Shown: positions 1 to 11,271 of the stretch, one piece after another
Position numbering within the stretch: the first letter of the stretch is position 1
Layout of the letters: every line of letters begins with the position of its first letter
Origin: Paratinospora sagittata
Taxonomy: Eukaryota > Streptophyta > Magnoliopsida > Ranunculales > Menispermaceae
Reading direction: 5' to 3'
Length of the DNA stretch: 64,000 nucleotides
Assembly: GCA_035771175.1 (NCBI GenBank)
Contig: CM069593.1
Span: forward strand, 43,089,741 to 43,153,740
Notes under the pieces: model-generated
The model's input: only the letters and a program-made list of their open reading frames with translations
The model's database searches: none
Told to the model about the DNA's origin: nothing
Translations under genes and position numbers: made by a program

Positions 1-1903
1 TCACTTGGATGATCAGGCACAAATATATATATGTTCTCAATTGAACAATTATTTAATAGCTCTACCTAATTAGCATTAACATATTGAATTCTATTTCTAC
101 ATCTCAGAATACCCAGAAGGAAAAGGAACATTCTGTTGTGTCAACTGTGCAAGAATTTGCTTTCAAGCACATTGCTACTACTTCAAAAAGGAGGATATTT
201 GCCATCAGAAATACCAAGACCTCTAGTACTCTTCCTACTAAGCAAGTAAGCATTAATTAAGTAAAGAATGAAGTATAATTAGTATGAGCTCGTTTATTAA
301 GTATTACTTATATAAATGAAAGTTCAAATTCATCTAATGATCATCCCCAAAATTTGTAGGAAACCAAGTGCGCTGATGGATTCGAATATGAGAATTCCAA
401 AAGAAAATCTCAAGAGGGCCATCACACATTGACAGCTGCAGCAAATGGTTAGTTTGTCTTCTTTTGACTTTCTTCACTTGGTAAAGTTTAATTCAATACT
501 CTATATATTATGCATTAGAGTATTGATATATTCTTACTTTATGTATATATACAGCAAAGAAACAAAAAATCAATGAGGCCACTGAACTGCAAGCAGAACT
601 CCCAAAGGAGACTGTCATTCAAGAAGATGTACAAAAGAAACCCGAAGGCCATATCAATCATGTTGACTTGGAGTGCCAGAAGAAAGAAGACATTCTGTCC
701 TTGAAGAATATTCTCTCCAACCATCATTTGCAGGTTTTTTTTCTTTTTGAACAAAGTAATATAGATGCCACTCTTAATCATTATATTTCGTGTCTATAAT
801 ACATTTCTAATGTTGTATGATTTCTTTACATGTAATATATGGTTGGTGGTTGGTTGTTTTTGTTTAAATTATTGCAGACTGAACCAGAAGTGTTGGAATC
901 ACTGAGAAAACTTCGAAAGATAGTGGACTCCAAGCAAATTCTTGAGGTTTTCGTCTATTCCTTAAAACTAATTGAAAGCAGTTTAACAGATAGGTCAGTT
1001 ATATATATAATTTGTCTTCCTCAGGAAACTATGATTGGGTACACTGTAAATTCTTTCAGAAAGACGTCCAAATCGAAGAAACTCCGTCACTTTTCCAACA
1101 ATCTCATCAAGTATGGAATTAGTAAACTTCCAAGTAACACTTTCTTCTTGATAAACTTTGAAATTTATGAATCTATAATTATAATTTACATTTAATTTGC
1201 AGGGAGTGGAAAAAACTAGTAGACAAATGGTTGGAGTTGGAGGCTTCTGCAACCACAGGAGGTAACAGTGACTCAAACATGTTGCTTTTCTTTCAACCTT
1301 CTACCTTGTCTTAACATTGAACTATCTAAATTAATTCTACATACCATTATTGGTTGCTTCAGATAACACGAAGAACAATCAAATAGAGTTGCAGAAACAT
1401 GTGTCTTGCTTCAGTGTCCCAATTCCTGATAAACAAGTAAGTATATATTATAATGATTACAATTAATCTCTCTTATTTTTAGTCCAAACACTACCAAATA
1501 CATTCTATCCATCACTCAAATCCCTCTCCCCAATATGATGATTTAGGATGAACACCACGATGATGAGAACTTAATTCTACAGAAGATTGAAGGTTCCAAG
1601 AGGAAATTATATGAAGATTATCAAAAAGCTGAAAATGGTAATTACTACTTGCCCTTCATGTTTCTTCTTCCTCCACATTTTCCTTCTCACTTTATAAATC
1701 TTTTGGAGTCAATCTAATGGGTACTTATGGCACACAGCAAAGAAGCAAAGGAGTGTAAAGTCTTTGATTTCCATGAACTCCTAGAAAAGAAGAACTCTAA
1801 TCAAGACAAAGCTCCCGACACAAGACCACGAATCCGGTACCATCCTCGACCGTATCGAAGGAAAATAAGAGTTAATATGCAACCATGCATAAAAATGTGG
1901 TGA
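1..1903 (+). CDS. TFIIS N-terminal (LW) domain protein, MED26-like, left copy: 5' part outside window, 3' frameshift
   Basis: Exons read by matching to the intact right-hand copy: 1-16 (end of an exon), 108-245, 360-447, 555-733, 878-946, 1025-1110, 1203-1261, 1363-1436, 1547-1637, 1738-1784. Exons 878-1261 encode a TFIIS N-terminal/LW domain (LRKLRKIVDSKQILE, then ETMIGYTVNSFRK, then LIKEWKKLVDKW), the fold used by MED26, TFIIS and elongin A to bind Pol II partners. Low-complexity lysine-rich linkers flank it. Introns are GT-AG except the first, which starts GC at 17-18 where the right copy has GT. One T is missing near 1771 compared with the right copy, so the last exon shifts frame and stops at 1782-1784. 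The ancestral stop is 1901-1903, and the basic C-terminal tail is lost. The gene may be an expressed truncated copy or a young pseudogene. The MED26 assignment rests on the domain only. Confidence 0.75.
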
Positions 1904-2003
1904 CAAGTTTTTTTCAGTCAAATGTTGGTTTACATGGATATGGAAGGAACTGCACATACAGTTGTGTATTATGAACATTTTGTAAAACATTGTTTGCTAA
2001 TGA

Positions 2004-2009
2004 AATAAA
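2004..2009 (+). promoter_or_regulatory. Polyadenylation signal AATAAA of the left TFIIS-N gene
   Basis: AATAAA lies about 100 bases after the ancestral stop codon and is conserved at the same place in the right-hand copy (reverse complement at 50851-50856). Confidence 0.4.
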
Positions 2010-2024
2010 TGCAATTATTTTTTT

Positions 2025-2380
2025 TAAGATCTATTGATTTATAATCACCCTTTTTTTTTTAAATCTGCATGTTTATGCTTAACCATGACAAATGTAAAGA
2101 AGGCATTTGTCAAATATATCCTAAAGAACTAAACTCGACTAACTTAACAAAACCTTTTTCCTAATTACATGGATATATTATGTCATAGTTGCTTAGAAGC
2201 CAATCTAAACCCCAAAGGGAAGTATAGTCTTGACTCAACTTCTCTCAAAAGACAAACAGCAGGCATTCCATTCACACAAACTGAACATGGTTAAACCAGG
2301 GAGTTTTTGTTTGTGTACAGCACATGTTAATTAACAAGATTTCAGTCAATCAGGGATGATTTAAAAAGAAACCCAAACTA
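2025..2380. other. Spacer present in left and middle copies, absent from right copy
   Basis: No coding potential seen. The right-hand inverted copy jumps straight from the equivalent of about 2025 to about 2380 (near 50830), so this is either an insertion on the left or a deletion on the right. Part of it (about 2290-2380) recurs inverted at about 23970-24055 in the middle copy. Confidence 0.5.
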
Positions 2381-3035
2381 TAAGACAAATTGGGTTCATT
2401 GAGAAAGACAAATGCTAAACGTACGTGGCCTCCAATGAAATTCTCACCACAAATTATATGACTAGTGAGGTGGCTTTTGAGGTGGCCTAATTTTGTTGGT
2501 TACGTTGAAAAGTTCAAAAATTTTCAACCCACTACTGGTAGTTAATGCCAAACGTAAAGTGCGACGCTAAAGGCTTTCTTTTTGCTAAAAAATTATTTTT
2601 ATTTTTATTTTTTAACAAAAAAAATGATTTTAGTATTACATTTTAAAATTACTTTCTTATTTGTATAAAAATAATTTTATTACTTAATAAAAATTAATTT
2701 TCTTATTATTAATAAAAAAAATTGTTTTTGATAAAAAATAATGTCATTGTCTTAATAAAATAATTTTAATTCTAATAAAAATTAATTTGAATATTTTAAT
2801 AAAATTACTTTTAATAATTAAAAATATTATTTTTATAAAATAACAAGTTTATATTACTATCGCTTAAAAATAATATTATTCCTCTAATAAAAATAATTTT
2901 ATTACTTTAGAAAAATACTTTTATTATTTTAAATAAAAATTAATTAAATTATTTTTATTTATAATAAAAATAATTTATCATCAAAGATTATGTTTTTCAT
3001 ACTTTAGTGTGACACATATTTTCTGCAGTGAATAC
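2381..3035. repeat. AT-rich repeat block, left copy (possible CACTA-like remnant)
   Basis: A stretch built from TTTTTATTA and AATAATTTT words, bounded by TTTAGCGTCGCAC-like sequence (reverse complement around 2555-2575) on one side and TTTTCTGCAGTG (about 3023-3034) on the other. The same block is inverted at 23166-23960 and 49920-50820. The CTGCAGTG end looks like a CACTA terminus, but no matching opposite end or 3-bp target duplication was found, so the class is uncertain. No gene is supported. Confidence 0.45.
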
Positions 3036-3800
3036 TTAAAACAAATTCATAAAAAATTTAGAAATATCAAAGAGGATGCACTGCTATGGCCAAATAACAC
3101 TGAAAGAAAAAAACAAGAACCCATTTCTATTAATCAACCTAAAACAATGTTCCATTACATAATTAAAGACAAAAACTTTATAATTCAACATGCAAACAAA
3201 AAAGCTCTACCATCTCAATTTGAAAACCACTTCTGCAAAGCACCTCACATCACATCGCCTTCTTTGTTACTACCATGTCTTTTCCATCAAACGTGGGCAT
3301 TGTAAAATGGTCGTAATTTATAATATGTTAACTCGATCAACACATAGATGAGGAAATCATAATTACAATGTACAAACCGTAATACCTAGGAGCTACCAAC
3401 ATTATGCATCAAGTCTAGAAAAGAAGACTAATGAAAGTTATAGATGCCTTCGTTGCTCCATTGTGATTGATATGAAACTTGTGAAGATACCATCATGTCC
3501 TGTATTGAAATAAGGTTGTCAAAACTTTGAGCCAAATAAGTGAATTAGTTTATGAGTATTTTAATTACCAAATGACTTGATGCTACATTGATGACTTCAT
3601 GATTGTCACTGTACTAAAGTTGGTGAACATCCTAAAAATTGTTCCCTCTACTATTATTTTGTATAAATAAATAAATAATAAAAGTAAAGCATGTCAAATA
3701 AATGTCATAAAGCACAAATAATTGCTATAAAATATTTTTTGAACATAATAATGTTACAATTATTAAACAAAAAAAAACAATTAACTGTCTTTTTCTTGAA
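3036..3800 (-). other. Non-coding flank downstream of FAR1-like pseudogene, left copy
   Basis: Single-copy-looking sequence with scattered stops, repeated inverted at 22458-23165 and, split by Ty3-B, at 38140-38262 plus 49265-49920. It may hold decayed 3' exons of the FAR1-like gene. In the middle copy a short frame at 22720-22920 has an SFDNL..IQDMM stretch, but this cannot be confirmed by reading alone. Confidence 0.4.
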
Positions 3801-4705
3801 TTATGAAATTTCCCAAAGGCTTTCAAACTCTTCAATCTCCAAAGATTCATACACCACATTTTTCGATAACATGTTCACACTCTTTGTAACCACATAGTTT
3901 TCTGGCACCTTCTTCATTATATGCCAAAAGCATACACGATGTTTAGCTTTTGGGAAAGCTCTGGATATCGTTGCTTGGATTGAAGGACATTGATCAGTGA
4001 TAAAGGCATTAGGCACTCTCCCTGACATACAAGTTAGCCAAGTAGTAAAAAGACACTTATAACTATTAATTGTCTCACTTGAAAGTGAGTGACACCCTAA
4101 TAACACAGATTGATCATGATGATTAACTTCAACAAATAAAGCAAATGGCATGCCATATTTGTTTGTTAAATATGTGGTGTCAAATGAAATAACATCCCCA
4201 AAGTAATGATACGAGGCTCTTGACCTTGCATCAGCCCAAAAACACATGTCTTAAATGACCTTCATCATCTATATCCATCACATGAAAGAAATTGGAATTT
4301 CTCTTTTGATTATGCACAAAGTATAAACGTATTGCCTCTCCATTGCCAACACCAGGTTTTAATCTCCTGACTTTTTCTACATAATTCCTTGCATCCTTCT
4401 CCCCCAAATTTAATGTTCTTGTAACCTCCAACTCTCTTAGCAAAGGTAAGATATGACTTTGAAAGCGAGATTTCTACTTCATCATTTACCTCAAGTTGTT
4501 TCATAACCCGATGATTCAACATTCGGTTGCTTCGAAAAAATCTTGTCTTTCGCGAGCTAACCAAATGATTGTGTTCAAGGTTCACACTTATCAAGTGCCA
4601 CAAACCATATCTGACATGAGCCTAACAGTTATTTGAGCTTTACAATTACACTTTGATGTAATTGTGTTTATGTACTTGTTCTTATGCTTTTGATCACATT
4701 TACTG
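3801..4705 (-). pseudogene. FAR1/FHY3-type MULE transposase pseudogene, left copy
   Basis: Minus-strand reading gives the end of a FAR1 zinc-finger region (KCNCKAQITVRL, then EHNHLV) followed by the MULE transposase core: SYHYFGDVISFDTTYLTNKY holds the first Asp, FITDQCPSIQATI the second, and KHRVCFWHI the CxxH-like motif. FAR1 family proteins are transcription factors descended from Mutator-like transposases. This copy is broken by at least two frameshifts (near 4240 and near 4400). Its N-terminal part is cut off at 4706 by an inserted LTR. Middle (20041-22457) and right (37955-38262) copies exist. It could be a MULE remnant or a dead FAR1-related gene, as no terminal inverted repeats were found. 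Confidence 0.8.
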
Positions 4706-5925
4706 TAACATCTTGTACCTCTAGTCAAACTTTTATGTCGACTTGTACATATTGTCAGACGTATTTATACGCATGTTGATGACCGTAAATTGTTGTATTT
4801 GTATGCACTCTAGGGTAATAGGAATCCCGAGACCCTAGTTGTAACATTGGAGGCATGATACTTAGGAAATTCACTTTGGACACCAAGGAGCGCGCTCCAG
4901 TGTTGGCAAACAGAGAGTGAAAATTTGAGCTTGAGTAGAAATACACTCCTTGGGGAGAAGCGCGCTCTTTGCGAGGAAACAAAGACCAAATCTGTTCCTG
5001 GGCAAGGAGGAGCACGCTCCTGAGCCTTCTGATAATTTTTTTTTATAAGTCGTTAAAGCAGTTTGCACGTAAATAAAAGAGGTTTCTGGCCCATTCTTAG
5101 CTCATTTGAGCTGGTTTGAGTTCTAAAGAAAGGGAAAATGAAGGGGAAAAGGAGAACGGAGAACTAGGGTAGCAATTCTAAGGCTTCGGTAAGTGATTTT
5201 TAGCTCAAAACTTGCGAATTTTCATTCCTTTCTTTGATTTGTTCATCATATGTGAAGTTGAACGGATTTGGTGATGGTTGAACGAAATTGTGATGGCCTG
5301 GGGTTGGCCAAATCAGTGGCTTTTGCATTTAATTATGTTTTTAATGGGTTCTTGATAGAAATTAAGATTATGGCATGTAAAATCTACAGGGAAATTGGTG
5401 TTGAGTTGAGGGTACACCCAAACCTTGTTGTATACAAAAACAGCTAAGGGTTTGAGGGTGTTCAAATGGGTGTTTATGAGATTTAAATGATGAATCTTGA
5501 CTTAAATAGGTTCTATTAGGATGTGTACATAAATTGGACGGTGAAATTGGAGGAAATTGATGTTTTGTGTTGGGAATGTCCCAACTAGGGACTGTTTAAG
5601 CTTGGAGTGGGAGTTTTGTGTGTTGTAGCTAGAAATTGTAGTTGAATGTGAATTATATTGTGATATGTACAGATTGTCATTGTGAAAGTGGCTGGCCCTT
5701 GAATGATTAGCTGGAAATCTATGAACAACTTGTGTAGGGGCTATAAAGGTGTACTTTGATGAGTGGGAAAGCATAGGATTGTACCCATTGTGAGTATTTC
5801 TTACTTTTGGTTTTATGTATGGTATTATATGTATAAATCCAATAAGTTAAATGTAAGCATGATATTGTACTTACATATGTGTTTTAAATACATGAAATAG
5901 TTTTAGTAATGGAGCATGTCTTGGG
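4706..5925 (+). mobile_element. Truncated LTR of a Ty3-like retrotransposon (family LTR-D)
   Basis: Starts TGTAACATCTTGTACC directly after TTTAC, the same insertion point (in the FAR1 zinc-finger coding region) where the middle copy has a solo LTR with a GTAAA/TTTAC target duplication. It is nearly the same sequence as the reverse complement of 36655-37954. It is cut at about 5925, where it joins the inside of a hAT MITE. It contains several imperfect GAGCGCGCTCC words at 4889-5015. Confidence 0.75.
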
Positions 5926-5985
5926 ATCCAATCACATCGGTTTGGTTCGGTTTTTCGGTTTGGTTGGTCTCGATGAACACCCCTA
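5926..5985. mobile_element. End fragment of hAT-type MITE
   Basis: Matches the last 60 bases of the MITE copies at 32611-33311 and 63264-63934, ending GAACACCCCTA, followed by CATACATT (their 8-bp target duplication). The rest of the MITE is missing at a deletion junction with the upstream LTR. Confidence 0.75.
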
Positions 5986-7536
5986 CATACATTAGACTGC
6001 CAAGTATATACGTGAATATTCTAATTGATTTTTGGGTTGCCCTTTATTCTTGATAAGATGTAAATTCACATTTATTGGTGTTTTTATAGGACTAGTATCA
6101 TATTTATTGAACTTAATCAATATTTTCTCAATATAATGAGATTGAGACAAGACTAATCCATCAAATATTTTAGAAATTTTAATCTCTAAAATAACACCAG
6201 CAATGTCCATATCTTTCATATCAAAATGTCTAGTCAACATTTTCTTGGTAAACTTTATTATAACTTTATTATTACCTATAATTAACATATCATCTAAGTA
6301 AACGCACACTATGACAGCCCTTTGGTGTGTTTTTGACATATACACATTTGTCACATTCATTGATTTTAAAACCATTGGACAACATGACATTGTCAAATTT
6401 AATATGCCATTGTTTTGGTGCTTGTTTTAATTCATATAATGATTTAACAAGTCTACACACCTTACGTTCTTGTCCAGATGCAACGAATCCTTCAGGTTGT
6501 TGCATATAAATCTCTTCTTCTAATTCACCATTTAAGAAAGCTGTTTTAACATCCATTTGACGAATTTCAAGATTGTTTATTGTAGCAATAGCAATTAACA
6601 TTCTTATGGATGTTATTCTAGTTATCGGTGAATATGTATCAAGGAAATCAAGGCCCTCTGTTGTTTAAATCCCTTGGCTACTAACCTAGCCTTATATTTA
6701 TCAATTGAATCGTCAACCTTTAATTTTCTTTTAAAAATCTATTTACACCCTAAAGGCGTCATACTTGATGGTAAATCTATCAATTCTCAGGTATGATTGT
6801 GCATGATTGATTCAATTTCACTATTTATTGCTTCCTTCCAGTAAGGAGCTTCGGGTGTTGGCATTGCCTCTTTAAAAGTTTGAGGTTCACTTTCTAACAT
6901 ATACGTTAGAAAATCAGGACCAAAATACTTTGCAACTTTAGCCTTTTTATTGCGTTTAGGTTCATCCTATAAAATTTTTATCTGGAGGATTACTACTGCT
7001 ATTTGCAGTGTCATAAATTCTTTTATTGGAACTTAGCTCTTACATATTTTTATTTGGAAAAATATGCTAAAAAAATGATGCATTTCTAGATTCCATAATT
7101 GTATTCACATGTATATTATAAAAATCTGATTTGTATACAAGGAACCTATATGCACTACTGTTATGAACATAACCAATGAATATACAATCAATGGTTTTAG
7201 GCCCTATCTTAACCCTTTTCGGTTAAGGTATTGCTACCTTAGCTAAACACCCCCACACTTTAAGTCACATATATCGTTGTGAATTAAGTCTAGAGGTTCA
7301 GTGTTTCTTTCAACTAAATGAAATGGTGTTTTAGTTAATTTTGCCTCAACACATATTTCACACTTATGATTTGGATCAATTTGATAGTTAGGTAATAATT
7401 TTAAATTTATCAATTTTCGTAATGAATTAAAATTAACATGTCCTAATCTGTCATGCCATAAACGAGAAGACTCCAAAAAATAAACAGAAGATGAATCTTT
7501 ATTATCTTCAAAGTTGCGGATTACAGGCATTATATT
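5986..7536 (-). pseudogene. Copia pol remnant, left copy: GAG-pre-integrase to reverse transcriptase
   Basis: Read on the minus strand, 7530-7243 encodes a GAG-pre-integrase/zinc-binding segment ([10 protein letters not shown], then [10 protein letters not shown]). After a degraded integrase region, 6601-5992 encodes Copia reverse transcriptase with QMDVKTAFLNGELEEEIYMQ and the catalytic motif written LDDMLI in a shifted frame (YVDDML is usual). Several stops and frameshifts are present. The element continues at 17855 beyond the nested Ty3-A insertion. Its 3' end (RNase H, LTR) is missing here because of the junction at 5926. Confidence 0.85.
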
Positions 7537-10498
7537 TGTGACGCCCCGAAAATTATTTCATCTAGCCCATAACCCAATTGTATTTTGCCCAAACTCTATG
7601 TGTTGCCTTGATATGTTTGGTGTTTGTTTGATGATTGTTTAATGTTTGTATAGTTAATGCTTGATAATGTATATAAATATATGTATCATAAATTGTATAT
7701 GAGTCATGTTAAATTAAAGTTTAATGCATATGTTATTATTTATGCATGGGCTCATTAAACCATGAATTGATATGGGTTAGGATTGATGGAATAAAAGGAT
7801 AAATGAAATTGGAGATTTGGTGTATTAAATGGATTGGACATTTAAAATACATGTGGTTGGTATGGGTAGTATGAGACCAACACATGTGAAGGTTGGTGCA
7901 TGAAAGTGGACAAGTGTCCAATGCCCACTTGTCTTCTTCAAGGAAGTGCTAGAATGAGTGGAGGGAACCAAGGAGAGGAAAACAAGGAGAGAATCAAGGA
8001 GAGAATCAAGGAGGGAATCAAGGAAGTGCTAGAAAGAGGTGAGTGGAGAGAAAAGAAAGAAGAAGAGAAAGAAAAGAAGAGAAAGGAAAGAAGAAGAGAA
8101 AGAAGGAGAGAGTTGCAGGAGTAAGAACCCTGCGAGATTTTCATCAAAGAAGTAGATCTTTGGAATTAACGGTCAGATTGAGCTCAACTTTTGTCAGCAC
8201 GTTCGTAGCTTATGGTTCTTCATTCTGGTCGGTGGAGATCTTGATCAGAGGTTTCTTCTGAGAGATCTAACCTCTCAAACAAAGCTGGCCGGAAAGTCTG
8301 GATTTCTCGCACTGTTTCGCTCAAACTTATAGATCTCCTAAATCTACCGTTAGATGGTTATCAAATTTGGGTATGTAGTTTATAACTGATATTTATACAT
8401 TCTGAACGGTGGAGATCGTAATTAGAAGCTTGTGCTAAGAGATATAATCTCTGAAACAAAGCTGGTCGGAATTTCTGGGTTTCTCGTTCCGTTTCGGTAA
8501 AACTTGTAGATCTCCTCAACGTACCGTTGGATGGATATAAAATTTGAGTATGTAGTTTACAACAGATATTTCTGTATTCTGAACGGTGGAAATATTTAGA
8601 CGTTAATTATTTTGTGTGATATAGCCATCTGAGTTTGGGTATTTGCAGCAGGAAAGGAGAAACTGTCTGATTAGACACTTGCTCATCAAAGATACATATC
8701 TTTTCGGTCCACCGTTGGATTGGGCTGATATTTGGACAGAAGGTTTGTTTCTTCACATACTTCAATCTGTACGGTTGATTTTGTGATTACATATTTCTGT
8801 TGGTAGATTGATACATCTGAACAGAATAATACATGTGAAGAATTGGTAGGGTTGTTTGTATTAGACCTACATTTAGAATATGAACTTAGACCTTTCCAAA
8901 TAGCTTGCATGTCAACTATGTTGACCTAGTTGCCATTGTGGATGAACCCATGATGCAAAATCAGTGATATACATGGCTGAACATGGCGACCTAGTGTAAA
9001 TCGACAATATGGCCTAAGTATGGAAAATTTCATATTTTAGGGCTTTTGATGCTTTTGGGTTAGAATCATTGAATTGATGCAACTTATGTTTAATTAAGCA
9101 TGATTAGGGTTGATTATGCTACTGATTTGGTGGTTGTGACCATATCATGGGTTAGGCCTACTTGTGATCAAGTGACCCAAATTTGGACATGTTTATGCCT
9201 AAGGAATTGAAAATCAGTATTTTTGATTAATAGAATGGTTTATGAATGAGAACTATGCATTAGAGGCCTAAGTCATGTGATTTGAGTTGAATGATGGGAT
9301 TAAATGGGATTTAGGCCTATTAATTATATGTGGGCTGATTTAGGGTTGATTTGTAATGTCTATGTAATTGAGCATAGAAATTGATGTATGGTAGGATATT
9401 GATGTATGTTTCAGGATCTTGATTGGGTTGATTCGGTTTGGTGGTCGTGTGTGATTAAATACTCTCGCGAGGCTTGGTTGTGAGTAGGCTTCACTTATGA
9501 TTATATCATTTATGTCATCATATCACTTATATATATTGTATGTTGAAAGCATGAATGTGTTCTAATGTTTTGAATGATGCATTGATTTGAGAAAACCTTA
9601 TGACTTTGGTTGGGCCCATCTATCTGGCTAATAGGGGGACTTGACCTTGTCATAGGAGGGTTTTAAGAAGGAAATGATTGGGATCAACGGCACGGTGAAA
9701 TAGACGTGGACTAGTAACCCAAGTAAACATGATTGGGATCAACGGCACGGCGAAATAGACGTGGACTAGTAACCCAAGGCATGTGGAATGTGGATCCAAA
9801 TTGATAAACTTCTACTTGCATCGAACTTATTATAAATGCTTGATATCTATATGTTATGAGCTTTTAATCATGCTACACATTGACATGCATACATGGTTTT
9901 TATTGATGAGTATTGATAGCATATTTGAATTCTATTCACTGGGCATCGTTGGCTCACCCTCATTTTCCTCTTTCAGGTCCTTCTGTCCCGAATAAGGGCA
10001 AGGGAGTAGTCATATCTTGAGGGCCTTGCCTGCGAGAGAATCCAAGTCCTCTATGTGAGTTGAGAGGCATTTTGATTGAATTGTGTTTTATATTATGAAG
10101 TATTATATTTTGGATTATGTAATTATAATACTTACCACATTTTAGTATGGGTGAGTTGGGACTTGCTAGATAGACCATGTGGGCACATGACGGTTTTTTT
10201 TATTTGTACCCACAATTTTGGACTTTATGTGTATGTCAATTTTTAATGGACTGTAGGAATTATGATTTTATTTATGGTTCATTTTTATGGATTATCTCGT
10301 CTTTGATGATTAATACAGTGGGTAGTTTTGTTTAGTACCTTTTGATATTATGTCGTTGTTTGAGATAAGGCTCGTAGGGTCTCAACCACCTCACGGGAGT
10401 TGAGGAGTGGTCGGAGATGCCTACGCCGGGCGTCCCGCCCCGGCATTCCGCATGCCATTCCCTGTGGGGTTGGTGGTCCGGGGCGCGGGGTCGCCACA
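7537..10498 (+). repeat. Ty3-A 5' LTR
   Basis: Starts TGTGACGCCCCG and ends GGGTCGCCACA. It has the same length as the 3' LTR, and every short open frame recurs at an exact offset of 7356, so there are no length differences. It holds a purine-rich GAGAGAAT/AAGAAGAG stretch (7950-8130), alternating AACGGT/ACCGTT words (8168-8716) and a 55-bp direct repeat (9674-9783). The short frames inside it are not supported as genes. Confidence 0.95.
9674..9783. repeat. 55-bp tandem repeat, two copies, in Ty3-A 5' LTR
   Basis: Two near-identical 55-bp units (9674-9728, 9729-9783), each starting ATGATTGGGATCAACGGCAC. The same pair occurs in the 3' LTR at 17030-17139. Confidence 0.9.
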
Positions 10499-10500
10499 GT

Positions 10501-10512
10501 TGGTATCAGAGC
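10501..10512 (+). promoter_or_regulatory. Ty3-A primer binding site, initiator-Met tRNA
   Basis: TGGTATCAGAGC lies 2 bases after the 5' LTR end. It is the usual plant LTR-retrotransposon site complementary to the 3' end of initiator methionine tRNA. Confidence 0.9.
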
Positions 10513-10653
10513 CTGATTTTACTAGGTTTGGTCTATGTATTGGACTTAGATGACTTTGACCTAGGAATTTGGTGAGAGATTTAGGTGATTAAAAAGCTTA
10601 AAGGAATTAACTTAAAAGCCTTACTATCATATTTTCTGTGTGTATTATATGAT

Positions 10654-11271
10654 ATGGGTAGTTATAAGGCGGGCACTAGTAGGGCTGAGGCTAGTGGAGC
10701 TGCAGGGGCAGCAGGACCTCAAATGGTTGTACCTCAGCCTATGCCTACACCTGCTCCTATTGTTGTGGAGAACCCCACTAATCGGCAGATCAAACTGCTA
10801 GAGAAGTTCATGAAACTAAAGGCTAAGGAATTCACTGGTGGAGTTGACTTAAAAAAAGGCCGAAGATTGGCTGAAGAATGTCGAGAAGATCAGTCGCTCT
10901 TTAGAGCTTGATGAGGAGTCTCAGGTCCTATGTGCTGCTCACACACTGGAGAGTGATGCAGAGGACTGATGGCTTTCAGTGTTGGTATGTCTACACGGGC
11001 AGCTCCAGGTGAACAGACTTCACAAGCAAAGTCTGGGGGGCAGTTCCAGACTCCGTGGAAGAAGGGAAGATGGGAAAGGAAGAGAAAGTTTTATGGAGGA
11101 GCACAGTCCGAGGGTACTCAGAGTAAGACATCCCAGGTTCAGACTGGTATGATGGCCTCACCAGTGGTTCCCTCTCCTGTCCCGATTCCTATTCAGGCAC
11201 CGAGTGCACCGAGACCCCATTCTCACAGACTGCTGGCCGAGGCAGAGATAGAGGTCGAGGAAGTTATGTGA
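10654..11271 (+). pseudogene. Ty3-A gag, internally deleted and frameshifted
   Basis: The likely start is the ATG at 10654 (MGSYKAGTSRAEASG). The first part runs to 10911 and holds a gag-like start (LKAKEFTGGVD) but shifts frame inside an A-run near 10850. Another frame then reads gag-like LELDEESQVLC and hits TGA at about 10966-10970. The large core of the gag domain (the part with paired Trp) is absent. A second open piece, 10969-11271, is a basic, Gln/Pro-rich gag tail. The copy cannot make a normal capsid protein, so any mobility would need gag supplied by another element. Confidence 0.8.

Noticed and set aside
3009..3305. 98-residue frame beside the AT-rich block and its partner at 49656-49943
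   Set aside because: No domain. It is interrupted in the middle copy (22920-23170) and lies in repeat flank.
2381..4705. Pack-MULE carrying the TFIIS-N gene
   Set aside because: FAR1-type transposase remnants flank the gene in copies, but no long terminal inverted repeats or 9-bp target duplications were found, so capture by a MULE is not claimed.
7900..8261. Lys/Glu/Arg-rich small frames in Ty3-A LTR, repeated in the 3' LTR (15256-15617)
   Set aside because: They come from a purine-rich repeat, and being present in both LTRs only reflects LTR identity.
10499..10515. tRNA-like sequence TGGTATCAGAGC (also 28990 and 47725)
   Set aside because: It is the 12-base primer binding site next to LTRs, not a tRNA gene. 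No cloverleaf surrounds it.
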